Shown: positions 1 through 12,709, numbered from the stretch's first letter. The stretch is DNA of 64,000 bases from Syngnathus acus (GCF_901709675.1 NC_051097.1:9650039-9714038), one strand, 5' to 3'. Numbers and translations: made by a program. The notes: a model not told the origin generated them from the sequence alone.

Positions 1-504
1 GTGACAACAGGATGAGATAGCAAACACATCAGAGATAAATCACATGGAATCCTCTGGTATGTTTTGTCTAGGACCAACACATCCTGCTTTTCCAACATGT
101 GCTTTTCCCACCACTTGAGTTCACTTTTTTGCTAAGCTTGCGAACTGTAGCCAATTTTAAAAACTCTAAAAAAGCTGTTGCACAAGCAAAGAGTCTTGGA
201 ACCTTGCAAAGTGGGAGCCTTTTCTCTATGGAATGCTTGGACGTAAAACTGTCAAGACTTTACACACTGCTCAACTGGAAGATAATCCAGGCACCCTCAA
301 GAGTACAGCCGTGGCAATTTACAATGCCAAAGCAGTGAAATGTAGCTAAACATAATTATGATTGAATATAAAGTGAGTCTTGTATTTGGCCTTAAGAATT
401 TATCATCTGGTGTGGAGTATGGAATACGTCAGTTCAAATCACATTCAGTAATTTCAGGAACCATGCAATCCACAGATTAATATGAACGAGAGGATGACGC
501 TTAC
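1..504. other. lpar1 intron sequence, nothing recognised
   Basis: This stretch lies 3' of the lpar1 exon on the minus strand, beyond its splice donor, so it should be intron. I see no exon carrying the next expected lpar1 segment (TM6-TM7), no RNA gene and no clear repeat. Confidence 0.5.
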
Positions 505-1243
505 CTAAAACGATCACCACGGTTTTCAGCAATGACATCATCGTGTCTTTGTTACGTCGTGGTCCGGAGCTGTGACGTGACATCCTCATTGTCCTTTGGC
601 GTACGTAAACAAAGATGTGTGCGTACAGCGTCACCATGACAACAAACGTCACTAAATTAAAGACAGCCCAAAAGACTAGGTAGGAGTTACTGTAAAGCGG
701 CGCCATGTTGGAGCATGACTTGATACTACAGATACAATTCCAGCCCACACTTGGAATGGCTCCCATGACGATGGACATGGTCCAGATGATAACGATGACC
801 ACCACCACGCGGCGGTTGCTCATGCGTGTGTGCAGTTGCATTCGGAATACTGTGATGTGGCGTTCGATGGCGATCGCCAGGAGATTCGCCACCGAGGCCG
901 TCAGGCTGGTATCGATCAAGCCTTGGCGGAGAAGCCACGTAGAAACGGTCAGACGCCTCGTGTTTGGTCCCGTGTTGAACATCAGGTAGAAATAGGCCAA
1001 TCCGGCAAAGAAGTCTGCAGCTGCCAAGTTGGCCATCAGGTAGTAGATGGGGAAATGGAATCTCCGGTTGACGTAGATGGCAATCATCACCAGGAGGTTG
1101 GCCAGCATGATGAAGATGCAGACCGAGATGCCCAGACCCATCACCAAGCGACTGACCGTGTTCCAGTCGGTAGCTAGGTACTTGCCGCTGCGGTTGTAGA
1201 AGAAGGCGATGGTCTCGTTGTAGTAGCACTGCTCCTCGTCCAT
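505..1243 (-). CDS. lpar1: Lysophosphatidic acid receptor 1, main coding exon (partial gene)
   Basis: A G-protein-coupled receptor of the EDG/LPA family, which binds lysophosphatidic acid at the plasma membrane and signals through Gi, Gq and G12/13. The exon encodes a short extracellular N-terminus with an N-glycosylation site (YNET), then TM1 to the start of TM6. The TM1 stretch IFIMLANLLVMIAIYVNRRF, the TM2 stretch FPIYYLMANLAAADFFAGL, IAIERH at the end of TM3 and the intracellular RTMRMSRHSSGPRR segment are almost identical to mammalian LPAR1 as remembered. It ends at KTVVIVLG with a donor (gtaagc) at 504-499, the position of the conserved vertebrate LPAR1 intron. A good acceptor precedes base 1253, leaving four in-frame codons before the methionine chosen as start, so an upstream coding exon may also contribute. 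The remaining exon (TM6-TM7 and tail) lies outside the window. LPAR2 and LPAR3 fit less well. Confidence 0.93.
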
Positions 1244-1253
1244 TCTGAAGTCT

Positions 1254-4200
1254 CTGAAATGAAGTGTCACATCGAATTAGTTCCTTGCATTTGACATATG
1301 GAGCCTGTGGAGCATCTCATAATGGTACATATATTATACTCGCCCCCACCCCATCCCACAAACACTTAGGAATTAGACCACTTGTCTAGGACACTCCCTT
1401 TTACCGCACCCGCCAGCCGAGCTTGGCGGAGCCCGGTCTTCCAAATTGCCAAACTCCACTCATCTGTAAACAAAAAGAACAGCCCTCCCCCACTTGGACT
1501 CATTTTTGTTTGCTAATTAAAAGGCAGCATAATGAGGCCACATTGAAAGACACGAAACTCACACACTTCCTGTTTGTTGCATATTAACTGTAAAAGAAGT
1601 TCCTGATATGTAACACATTTATGGTTAGCTTAAAAACCATAACACAATTCCTAAATGGATATTTTTTTTGCCCACATTGCACTATAAAATCCAAATGTGG
1701 CCCATTTATTAGCAAGCCAAAGACAATACAGTACTGACCAATTTACCGGCTGGGAATGCTGGCAGCGTAATATATTCCAGTATTCCTCGGCCAAAACGGG
1801 TGTGTGTGTTAGGCATGGCAGTCCACCAATAATAGCAAAAAAGTTCTAATCAATCAAATAAACTTTATTTTGGGATGGATGTGAAATCCAATTTCAGTCA
1901 CTGAATAAATTCAACAACCGCAATAATGCAGATTATTGGATGATCAGTCTCAGCGAGAATTTGGATTACAAAGCAGAGAAAGCTTCATCACAATGGAACA
2001 GATTGCATCCTGAACACTTTTCATGACACATTTTAGCCTTCTGTAAATATCGATCTTGATACTTTATCCAGCCTTCCTGTAAACTGCACTTGTTGCATCT
2101 CCAGAGGGAGTCGAGGCTTGGCCGTTAAAAGCACTCAAATGAGAGTCTGAGTGACAGCGGCAGCCCTAATGTCCGATAGATCCGTAATGAGGCGGGTTCT
2201 ATGACAACTAGCGCCGCAGATGAAAGCCCATTTTGTCCACTTGTCATCTTTAGCCATTAAGTATCTGGAGGGAGCAGTTTAGCTTTTAGATGTCTCGGGC
2301 CAGTTGTCAGGATTAAAGTGGATGAGGAAGTGACATCATCAGAGTGCATTTTCCACTTTGATTCGCTTGGTGCCATTACAGGAATTGTGGAACATTAAGG
2401 AAAGCGTGTGTGTGTGTGTATTCTGAACCCTAGGCGTGAGACAGACACAGAACAAAATGCTCACTGTGTCGACACACTCGTTGCATGCTTGTTAGCAATG
2501 TGTGATAAGGTCTGGCTTTGCGGGGAGAAAGAATAAAGTGTGTGTGTGTCCATGTGAGCCCGACAGGCAAAAAAAATGAAAGGGCCACCCACAAATTGCA
2601 TGAGGTCATTTTCAAAGCATCCAAAGTCCTTGCACGTAAAACATGGCCTTTAGCGCGACTCCCAATTGGACGAGCATTTTTGTGAGAAAAGTCCAAAGGT
2701 CAAGAGGTCACGGTTCACAACGACACGCGAGCCCTGCGCTCCGGCGTATCTCTTGAGATTTCTGCGTGTGTGGCGTCACCATTGAACAAAGAAACAATAT
2801 GATAATGAAGACTGTCTTAAATGAACCTTTGACTCTGAGGATAATCTGTAAATTCTATCCGACCCGCCTTGTCACGGAGGGGCTAACGTAAGAGTGACAA
2901 CTCGGCCATATGTCTTCAATCATTCATTGACTCTCTTCGTTTCATTTGCTTAGTGTGACCTTGCGCTCCCTTTGCCTCACTCCTCACTTACTTATCACCT
3001 TGGGAGCTTTTTGTTTTTTTTATACACGATACAAAATTACAAAAATGAATTCTAATCTAATGGCGCACTGCCTTTCAAACTTCTCCCTTGTACTTAACTT
3101 TCTCCTTGTGTTTCCTCTGCTGCTCCATGGTACCCCCCCTCCACCCCTCCTCACCCCCTCCCTCCCGGTCCACTTTGCCCTTCACACAATGTGCACATTG
3201 TTCGCATTCCCCCCACTCCAGAAAGCCAAGAAACGGCGACGTCTAACAACCCAGAATACACACACATACACACATATACAGTACGTACATACAAGCTTTT
3301 CATTCTCTAAGTTTCTCTAGTGCGCGGAAACCACACACGCTCACACATAGGCTCGGCTGATTAGTGGCAGGGCTCAGCACAAGGGATGGATTGAGAGTCA
3401 GAGGTGAGTCACGCGTGACTGCCAGCGTGACGGGATTCTCGTCATCGTACCATACCCCAAAACACTTCCACCAGCTACTACGACTACACGTGGTTCACTC
3501 TTTAAATAGCATGTGTGAGCTAACTTGTAGAAAAGCTAGTTTGTAAAATCAACATTTGCTTCTGGTTTGTCAAGCGTCTCTAGCTGTGTTGTCGAGTTTC
3601 TCCAAAGCATCCAGAGTCATTCATATATCATGCAAACCCTTTAATTTAGCTTCCCGTTTTTTTTTTTCTAAGATATCTTGGGAAATCATGGTGACAGCTG
3701 CAATCTGACCGACCGATGGGGGGTTGGAGAAGCCAACGTCGAACCCTTTCATTTTGCTTTTCCACTTTTTGGTTTCTATGAGCAACTTGCTGAAGTTGAC
3801 CGGCAAAAATTGCGTGGATTGCATTTTACATCCTAACGCGGTGGTGACATCATGTTGTCATTCAGACCTCCCAGAATTCGACCCATTAAAAGTGATTCTT
3901 TCATCTGCTCACTTGCATTGATTGATTCCAGAGGGTGTTAAAATAACATACAAAACATTTCTCAGCAAAACAATTTAAACTACTCTGCCACTCTCCATCG
4001 CAGAAACACAATTAACAAGGCTGCCATTGTTGTCCCATGACAACACAATGTGATGAATGCAAGCCCAAAAAAGTATCCCAGTGGAGGAAAGTGCTGCTTT
4101 TGCATTTTTTTTCGTAAAAGTTTCCAAAATAAAACACAAAGCTGGCATGCAAAGTGTCATCTCGAGGTGTACTAAAATAAAAAGTACACAACTGCTTCTT

Positions 4201-6429
4201 GAAGCATATTTGAAGCTTCGTTTTCCCACCATCGCTAACAGCAATCTGATTTACAATTGCAAAGCGTAAAAAGTAAAAGCCAGACACTCTACAGAGACCA
4301 AATGAAATATGGAGGTTGTCTTTGGAGTAAAACCTGCTCTTTGCAAGACAAGACAAAATGTGATTGCAAGTGTACACAGTCGCACCCTAATTGCCAGTTA
4401 GATTGACAAACGGCCAAAGCCATCTGCATTGTTTCCATTCTAAATAGATACATTGTGACAAGACAGCTTATTTTAACACCCTCGGGTCAAGATAAACTTC
4501 ACTATGCGTGTCAGTTTTATCGGTAGTGTAATGTCAGCGTGTCATCTCGTCTTCGAAAGAAGATTCCAGAGATTACATAAGCAGAAACTCAAAGAGTCAG
4601 TGAAATATTTCATGGACAGTTCTGGAATCAATCAAGATTGCTGACATCCCTCCTAATAGTGAGCTTGCACCTTTTGCAAAACTGTAAATAGAAGACAAGC
4701 AGGATCTTCTTGTCAGGGATTGACCATGGAATGTTTCTGGCTAGCTGCTCCAATTAGCTCCCCTCAGGCCGTCTGTCAGTCAAGGTAGGTTTTTCATGTT
4801 CTAGTTTAGACTAAGGGCAAGCAAGCGCATCACAAAGTACTTCACATATTCAAGTATTGGATTTTCTAAAAGGCTTTTTTTTTCCAGAAAGCGTCTCTTA
4901 AAGCTGCTTTGGGACGGAAGTTGAAGGCACCAAAGTGCTTTCTTGGGTTTCTTCCAGTCATTATGTGCTTTAACAGTAAACCTTTGCTCATCTTTAAAGG
5001 AACACCACCCAAATTTAATTCCACCTACAAAATGGAGGCGGTTATTTTTAAGCAAAAAGCACAGACTTGCTCCTGATGATGTTGGCTCGTCTTTGCAAAG
5101 CTCATCCGATGCCACACAGAGCGAAACTCCATTTTGGCTGTCATCATTTTCCATCGGCTCAGGCTCCTTTAAGCACGCGTGGCATCGGTCAGCTTCTAAA
5201 CATGTATCATGACATCCAGGAGGTTGCTGGAAAGCTTATTGGAAAAACTTTGTTTACTGCTGAGGAAAACACTGAAGAGTGTTGTTGAATATGTTTGGGG
5301 AAACAAATGTCCTTCCAATTTAAAGACACTAAGTAGAATTGCAAAAAATATTTTTAAATGATTTTTTTTACTGTTTTAAGTCCCAAAATACAAGCTGTGT
5401 TTTTTTTTACTGTGTGCTTACTACCTGCATGAATGTGAAAGCAATCTGCACTCTAAGACGAAGAATGGGTGGAATGCAAGTCTTTAGGCAAGGAGGAGGA
5501 AGCTTGGAATAATCACAACACAGATGTTTCAAGGACCCACTTTCTTTTTTTTCTTCTGACGGATGTCAAAGTCCATGTCAGGAAACATAAAACAGTCATC
5601 CCAAGAAAAGTCAAGGAAACATAAAACATTCTTTCCAAGAAGAGAAAATCAGTCTTTGCAAGCGACTTTTGTTTGATTACCAATGTCGGAAATCAGACAT
5701 AAAATAATCCCGTCACTTTTAGTTTTCTTTGAATGTGACTTTTCAAGTAGATTTAATGTCTGTGCAGCTTCTCTGGTTGCCAAGGAAACCAGTGAGCTCA
5801 CATCAAACCCTCACATCATATTTTGGCCGCTGGTTTGTGGTGGTGACACAGTGTCAAGCAGAAAATAAGAACTGAAAATCCTTGACAGTACAGCCAATTA
5901 TTATTATAAGGTGAAAGGGGGGAGGTGAATTTAATCTCCATAATTAAAACATCTTGAAAAACCACTGACCCCTCACCCCGAGCCAAAGTGTAAATGCTTT
6001 TCACACTCTTCAATATCATCAAAGACCCCCTGAGGGTTGTGGTCTTAGGTGGTAAGTAAACAGTGACCTGAAATTCTTAAATTTCCAACACAACCGAATC
6101 TAGTCTTACATGCCTGTTTAGATGATTAAGAACAGTTATTTGGATCCACGCAAGATCCCAGCCTCCGTGGCGCAATAAGTCGCTCGCTGCTGTGCTTCAC
6201 AACTGCGCACAAACAGGCGTCATCTCATATAAAAAAAAAATTAAAAAAAAGGCACAGGGCACATTGAGGCATCTGCTTATGCCATTATCAAACAAGCCTT
6301 TATCAGAACCAAATGCACGTCTACGTGGCAGGTAAAAATGCCCAATAACCAAATTATTTTTTTTCCGCTTTATAAATCAAGTATTCTTTTATACCTACAT
6401 TTTGTTTTCCCAGTGAGAGTTGTAGAAAG
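1254..6429. other. Non-coding region upstream of the lpar1 exon
   Basis: Probably lpar1 5' intron and intergenic DNA. Short ORFs on both strands show no recognisable protein. It contains A/T runs, short CA/TG tracts (about 2405-2420 and 3255-3285) and a C-rich stretch near 3130-3215. I did not find the N-terminal lpar1 exon here. Confidence 0.5.
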
Positions 6430-6850
6430 ATGCTACTTCCCGAGCGGCTCCTGGATGTCCAGACCCCAAAAGTTTGATTCGGAGGGGGAAAACCCGAAAT
6501 TCCTCCCACAGAGTTTACAAACTCGGGCTGCACTCCTGTCAAAGTGGCGAGGTGTCAAAATCCAACATAAAGCCAAGTAGTCGCATTGTATGTCCCGAAA
6601 AACACGCAGCACTTGTTTTTCCTGCAGAAAGTTGCTGTTCTCCTTCCCACATGAAGTCGCTAGATGCTCTCCTCCTTGGTGCCTGGCGCGCCGCGCTCCC
6701 TGCAACTCACTTACTCCCCCTCCCTCACTTGCTTTTCGCTCATGGTTGCGCGCGCGCGCACGCTCCAGGAAGAGACCCTGTTGTCTGCTTATGACGTCAC
6801 CGACGCGCGCACGACTGTGGAAAATGAGTGCTAAATAAACTGACGCACTC
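6430..6850. promoter_or_regulatory. CpG-rich island-like segment with a CRE; candidate promoter
   Basis: This is the only CpG-rich block in the lpar1-dnai2 interval, with GCGCGCGCGC near 6750 and a perfect CRE palindrome TGACGTCA at 6792-6799. Its position fits an lpar1 promoter or 5' untranslated exon (minus strand) or a distal element for dnai2. The assignment is inference from composition and motif only. Confidence 0.4.
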
Positions 6851-8024
6851 GAGTTTGCTGCCATGTGTGCAAACAAATACAAAAATTTGCCTGTTTGGAA
6901 ATTTGATCATTTGTCTGCATGCAAACGTGCAGAACTGATTCAAGAAATAAATGAGGAAAAAGTCAAATCAAGTCATCTCCTTTCACAAAAGCACTAAAAA
7001 GATCCTCCTGGAGGTACTGTGGACTGAGCGGAGCCTCAGCGGGGATCGAACTTAGGTGTGAATGAGTGTCAATTGTTGTTTATCTACATGTGGCCTAGCT
7101 AACATCCAACTAAAATGGCTTCCAGTAAAAACAATACAACAAAATATTCTTAAAAGTGAAATAGCCAAGCCCGTTTTTTTCCTACAGTACACCAAAATCA
7201 GCTTTTCGTCCCTTAAAATTGCCCAGCAGTTGCGAGTCCATTCCCCCCCGCCCCCCCCCCCGATTGTGCTTAATTGGAAACAGATTTTTTTCTTCCCAGT
7301 AACTTGTTAAACGAGAGAAACAGGAAGGGAGTGGGGAGGGGTTGGGGGGGGGACTCAAAAGTGAGACTCTATATTCCTTCCCGATTCACCTTTTCTATAT
7401 TATCAAAATATTTCCTCCTGTCTGACTATGCTGGCTCAGCTTATATATGTCCCATTGATCCTAAAAATGGTCTCATATTGAATTTCTCCTGCCATGAGAA
7501 ACTATTTGCCATCGAGACATTTTCATCTGGCAACTGAGCGAGCGCCATCTGTGAGCACTTACTAAGGTGTTTTAACCTGCTGCTTCTCGCGTATTATAAA
7601 AGCGCTAAAGCCGCAAAACACTGAACAATGCGCTGTTCATTTGTCTCACAACAAAATGACATGTTGCTTACATTTATTAGTTTGAAAGTTCTGCAGCCTC
7701 TTTCTAAGTTGTCTGGCTTTCGTGTGGCAACTGAAACCATCGATTCTTCACGTGGCATTTTGAACTGAAACTACGATATGAAAATACAGTTGAAGAAAAT
7801 CGACATCACAAATGTCATAGTTCCTCTCTTTGACATGCTGTTTGTATCTCTATGACATTAGCGCCCTAATTTTTTATTGCCCTTGAGTTCAAGGCTTAGT
7901 CAAGTTTGATGTCATTTTTCCCTTGAAGGCGATGCTTTCATTATCAACAACAAAAGTAGAAGCTCATAAATTCCCGGTTTCCCGGACATTGCAATCCTTC
8001 CTACCTTTCTGATCTTCTTTGAAG
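6851..8024. other. Intergenic DNA upstream of dnai2
   Basis: AT-rich sequence with homopolymeric C (about 7246-7261) and G runs (about 7335-7352). No coding similarity was seen. A splice-acceptor-like pyrimidine tract ends near 8024, just before the dnai2 start codon, so a non-coding first exon of dnai2 could lie in this stretch. Confidence 0.4.
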
Positions 8025-8039
8025 GCATTCCTGAGCGGG

Positions 8040-10596
8040 ATGGAGATCATCCATGAATATGCGAAGGTCCGCAGTGACTTCGGCCGTCAGTGTCTCTTTT
8101 CAGATCGTCATGTGGAGATGCTAGTCGATATTCCTCCCAACCCAAAGCTGGCATTGCAGTTTGTCCTGAAGACGACAAGAGACCTAGGAGTGCAAGGCTG
8201 CTTTGAAATGTCTGAGCATGAGGTGACCAAAACGCAATATCACATCATCACAAAAGATATGTTTGGAGAAGTTAGCGAACTTCTTGAAACAGACCCATTG
8301 ATTATATTTCCTTCCAGGTAAACACAGATAGATTTGAGCATGAAAACCAGGGAATAAATCACTTGGAAGGAGGCTGGCCCAAAGATATCAACTCACTTGA
8401 GATGGAACAAACTATTCGTTTCAAAAAGAAGGTGGAGAAAGATGAAATTTACATGAATAGCGTCCTGGTGCTCGGCGAGGTAAGTTTACAAATGTGCACC
8501 TTCAAAGAATACCTGATTTTTGCTCCCACAAATCTCGAAATGTTCTGTGATTCAGCTTATAGCACAATGTGTTGGACAGAACAACGCTGTGGACATCTAC
8601 CAAGAGTACTTTAAGAATGAGCAATTATTGGACGAGCTTCAGGAAGTCCCTTCTATCGAGATTGTCAATAAATACAGGCACTTACGTTCTCCAAGGAGCT
8701 CTTTCCAATTTGACACTTTCCGTCTCTAAACGTTGATTATCAAATATTTCCTCAGAGACCGCAGCAAGGTTAAACGAAGCGTCACCTGTTTTTCTTGGCA
8801 ACCTGGAGGAGGCGCAAAGCTGGCGGCTGCTTACTCCTGCCTCGACTCGCAGAAGTTTACAGCAGATATGAGTGCAGACTCATACATCTGGGACATGAGT
8901 GGGTCAAATGGACAGATTGAAAATCACACAACAATCTGTTGATAACCATCTCTGCTTTCCAGTGAGTCCCAACTACCCTCAGGCTGTTCTCCAAGCGACG
9001 TCTCAACTCGTATGTCTGACTTACAAGCCTCGAGATTTGAACACGCTTGTCAGCGGGTGCCGCAATGGACAGATTAGTGAGTTCTCCTCAAAGAGGTTCT
9101 TTGACCCTCAATGATGTCTTGTTTCTTTCAGTGTTATGGGATGCCCGTGCTGGCCATCAAGCTACGGGGGTTTCCCCTTTGGAGGAGAGTCACACAGATC
9201 CTGTTTACAAGACGATGTGGTTGGAATCCGATGAAGCCTTCTCTGCATCCACAGATGGACAGGTCGATAGAGCAATGACACAGTGAATGTTTTGTTTGGA
9301 TCATTCAACTGAGTCTTCTGAACCAGATTCTGTGGTGGGATGTTCGCCACCTGAGCAAGCCCATAGAACGGCTGATTCTAGACATCAAAAGGAAGGACGA
9401 CCTCGATAACGCTTTAGGAGCCATTTCTCTGGGCTACACCGCTACCTCGGTGAGTTCCTGACCTTCCACTTTTCAGCATATTGGATGTTAAGAAGGTCAC
9501 ACCCTTGATCAATTCAGGTTGCTTCAGAAGCTCTTTCTAAAACCGGCCATGTTTGTCTACAGCCAAACATGTTCCTAGTGGGGACAGAACAGGGGGCAGT
9601 TTTGTCCTGTAAAAGAGCCGCTGAGATTCCGACTGAGAGGATTATATGTACGTACGATGGCCACCATGGACCTGTCTATGCCCTCCAGAAGAACCCTTTC
9701 TTTCCCCAGAACTTCCTAACTGTGGGAGACTGGGGGGCCCGAATTTGGTCAGATGAAATCAAGGAGACAGCAATCGTGTGGACAAAGTACAATTTTAATC
9801 TCACTCCTAATTTCTGTCTTCATAGTCTGTCATTGTCTTTACCATTGTTGGTTGCTTAATTCTCTGGTTCTTTTGGGGAGAGGTCAGTGATGAGTCTTTG
9901 TTGTGATCAGACACCAGAATGCAAATCTAACAGATGCCTGCTGGAGTCCAGTCAGACCCTCGGTCTTCGTCACCGTGAATATGGACGGATGGCTGGACAT
10001 CTGGGACATCTTGTTTAAGCAGAACGACCCCACTATTAGTTTCAAGGTGTTATGAAGTTCTCTCATGTTTCTGTGACGGTATTTTGTTCTCACTTAATCT
10101 TGCCGACGTTGATTTCAGGTGCGGGAAGAACCTCTGTGTACCGTCCAGGTGCATGAGGCTGGGTCCAAGGTGGCCTGTGGTTCTCAGCTGGGTGTCATCT
10201 CGCTCATGAAAATCTCCTCAGGACTGTGCACCGAACAGAACAATGAGCAGGACCTCCTGAGCGAAGTGAGATATGCTAAATGTCGACTTATAGTTAAAAG
10301 CAAAGATTCGTTTTTGCTAAAGGTGATGTCTTCATCTTGATGTTTTAGATCTTAGAACGTGAGGCGAAACGCGAAAAGGTCCTCAAGGCTCAGAGAGGAG
10401 GGGACGAGGGCGAGACCGACGATCAAACTCTCAAGGAGCTGATCCTGAAACCTGAGTATGACTTCTACAATCTGTTGGACTCGGAGCAGAGGAGGAAGCA
10501 ATGGGATTCCAGACAACGGGTAAAGGCACATTGACATCATTTTGTAGAAAATTCTGTCATCCCATCTTCATCTTCTTGTCACAGCATTACAAATAG
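8040..10596 (+). CDS. dnai2: Dynein axonemal intermediate chain 2
   Basis: A WD-repeat intermediate chain of the outer dynein arm of motile cilia; it is needed to assemble the arm and bind the heavy chains. Coding exons: 8040-8222, 8318-8479, 8556-8677, 8756-8898, 8963-9076, 9132-9262, 9327-9449, 9563-9786, 9911-10046, 10119-10265, 10349-10519 and 10585-10596. I checked every junction: phases agree and the total is 555 codons plus stop (human DNAI2 is 605). Diagnostic segments are [82 protein letters not shown] and ACGSQLG, all in DNAI2 order. The ATG matches the human start. The C-terminus is shorter than the mammalian acidic tail. Introns are only about 55-125 bp. The donor at 8678 reads GC, the choice that best preserves the alignment. 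DNAI1 is excluded by the N-terminus. Confidence 0.93.
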
Positions 10597-11289
10597 ATCG
10601 GAGAAGCAGACAGCAGATGACGACAAGAGTCCAAGAAGAACTAACAAAACTTTGTGGTGCTCAGCAAGATGGTCATCATTTCTCAAGTCGATCGACCAGA
10701 TATTATCAAGAAGTCTTCTTCCATTGCAGATTTTCTTTGTCAAACCCAGAAACAATTTATGTCAGACAAACATTTCAGAGAATACTTTCCAAGGACAGTT
10801 TTAGTACCTTGAGCGTGGGAAGTCCAAGTCGTTGATATATTGTGGCAAAGATGAGCAAGCAGAGGCGACGCCCACACAGAAAACAAGGAAAACACCAGAG
10901 AAGGGAAAAACCGACCTACTGCTCGAATCCTGACAGTAAAACTCGAAGAAGGAAGGAAGAGTTCAAGGTTGTCTGCAGTTAATACACAAAGAACTCTCGA
11001 TGTTTAGACTCAATTATGTGTAGTGATGTGCATTCCAGTTCTTTTAAGTGAACTGAATCAGTTCACGCAAAAGACTCGTTCAAACGAATCGTTCAACAAC
11101 TCGTCCCCCCCCCCCCCCCACACACACACACACTGATCCTTTTTTTTTTTAAACTTAATAACACACACAACTAAGCAATACACCAGACAATCAAGTAAAC
11201 ACACGGTAATGTCGACAACGGCAACACACACATTTTTCTCTATAGTCCATCCCGTGGGAACAACATACACGTCATATATATATATATTT
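10597..11289. other. dnai2 3' flank and transposon-like border of the inverted repeat
   Basis: The first 400 bases are probable 3' untranslated or intergenic DNA. From about 11021 there is a TAGTGATGTGCATTCCAGTT block followed by repeated GAATC/GTTC words, a style common in teleost hAT-like short elements. The same 18-bp block recurs at about 12228, and in mirror image near 21290. A C run, a CA tract and a T run lie at about 11105-11150. Confidence 0.45.
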
Positions 11290-12119
11290 CAAAGGAACGA
11301 ATCATTTCAGTGAACGAGAGTGACCGAATCACTTCCTAAAGTGATTCGTTCTTTTTTCAGTTCATATGACTTCAACCAGTAGGTGTCGGTAATACCCATT
11401 GAAGCTGGTGCCACCTCGCCGTAATACAAAACGAAGAAGAAAATGACGTAACTTCCCGTTCACGAACGCATTTCCAGTTCAGCGCGAGAACGGATCAGTG
11501 AGGGAACGAATCCTGACTTTCCCGTTCGCGAACGAGTCAATGGGTCAACTGCCTTCCTTCCCGTGCATCAATGGATCAGTCATTCACGTGTTGCGTCTTC
11601 CTCCTGGCGTGATCTATGTAAGCCAGAATGTCGATTTACGATTGATTTGCCAAGGAAAGAAAGTACGACTCACTGAAACAATACTTCTTTTATGCGCGTT
11701 TTCTCCAAGCTAACGGCTAACTTTATTGCATGAAGAGATGCACCGTTATGCAACAACGGGGGAGATTATGCTTCTCTTTGGGTAATCTTGATTTTATTAC
11801 ACTTATAGTCGTTTTTAAATAACGTGTATGCATATATTTGCCTGAAGATTGTTACCCAATTACAGTTACTACTGCAATTTCACATTGGATTGCTGGTTTG
11901 TAATTTACTTTTAATATTATTTTTAATAAACATTTATGTTAAAACTTGTCTGGCGTTTTATTCCTTGTTTTTACATTCGCCAATTAAAACATAAAAATCA
12001 GACATTTGGTTAACTTTATATGACAATATGTGTAGGTACACCTCATGGACATTTTAATAGGTACACTACACGAGGTAAACAAAATAAAATAAGTGGTTAA
12101 CAGTACAATCAGGTATATT

Positions 12120-12199
12120 CCCTCACCTGGGATCGAACCAAGTTCCTACCGAGCAAGAGCCCTTGTCACTAACCAGCTGGCTATTTCAACCTGGCCTTC
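12120..12199 (-). repeat. tRNA-like block, left arm (SINE head-like)
   Basis: Read on the minus strand, this has an A-box-like TAGCCAGCTGGTTAGTG and, about 30 bp downstream, a perfect B-box-like GGTTCGATCCC (12129-12139). The spacing suits a tRNA-derived RNA polymerase III promoter. It does not fold into an obvious functional tRNA and sits among transposon-like words, so a SINE head is more likely than a tRNA gene. Its mirror copy is at 21334-21413. Confidence 0.45.
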
Positions 12200-12377
12200 C
12201 AGGGTCATCTGCACTGTTTTGTACTAGTGATGTGCATTCCAGTTTGAACAATCTTTAGAATCGGTTCATTCAAGTCTACCTAATAACAGGCCACTTTATT
12301 AGGGAAAAAAATAAATGAAAAATAAGCGTCACAATCTTTATGCAGAAGTGAGAGAAAATTGACAAAGTACAGCCCAA

Positions 12378-12448
12378 GGGCTGGTCTCGAACACTGTTCT
12401 CATCGTGTCAGAGGCAATGACATTAACCACTCGACCAAAGACTCGTGA
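12378..12448 (-). repeat. Second tRNA-like block, left arm
   Basis: On the minus strand, TGGTCGAGTGGTTAATG resembles the A box of Leu/Ser-type tRNAs and GTTCGAGACC resembles a B box. No complete cloverleaf was evident. The mirror copy is at 21085-21155. Confidence 0.4.
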
Positions 12449-12529
12449 CACTAGCAGTGACAGACGAGCAACCCATGCTCACCTCAAGACTGAAAGTGCC
12501 ACTGCCCGCCTTCGACCTCAATTTGAAAT

Positions 12530-12690
12530 TGCCTCCCGATTGGCTGTTGGAAAAGTGGGCGTGATCAGGCCAATTTCAGCTGCGCTCTGATTGGTCAGAC
12601 TGCCCTTCTGTCACGTGGTACGCGAGTGTGCAAAGCGCCATTGGACGAGCAGGCGAGGAAGCTTTGAATTGGCGGATGTGACGTCATGAA
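12530..12690 (+). promoter_or_regulatory. Promoter-like cluster, left arm: five CCAAT boxes, E-box, CRE
   Basis: In about 135 bp there are four inverted CCAAT boxes (ATTGG at 12539, 12590, 12640 and 12668), one direct CCAAT (12570), an E-box CACGTG at 12612-12617 and a perfect CRE TGACGTCA at 12679-12686. Spacing between CCAAT boxes is about 20-50 bp, as in NF-Y-driven TATA-less promoters. It lies directly upstream of the exon-like module array, which would place transcription rightward, towards the centre of the inverted repeat. Activity is inferred. Confidence 0.5.
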
Positions 12691-12709
12691 TCGGGGACGG
12701 TGTGTGCTC

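Noticed and set aside
726-1229. 167-codon ORF overlapping the lpar1 exon on the same strand
   Set aside because: It is an out-of-frame shadow of the receptor exon.
8040-10596. dnai2 as a pseudogene, because the raw ORFs are broken into many pieces
   Set aside because: All 12 exons have usable splice sites and consistent phase, giving one continuous 555-codon frame.
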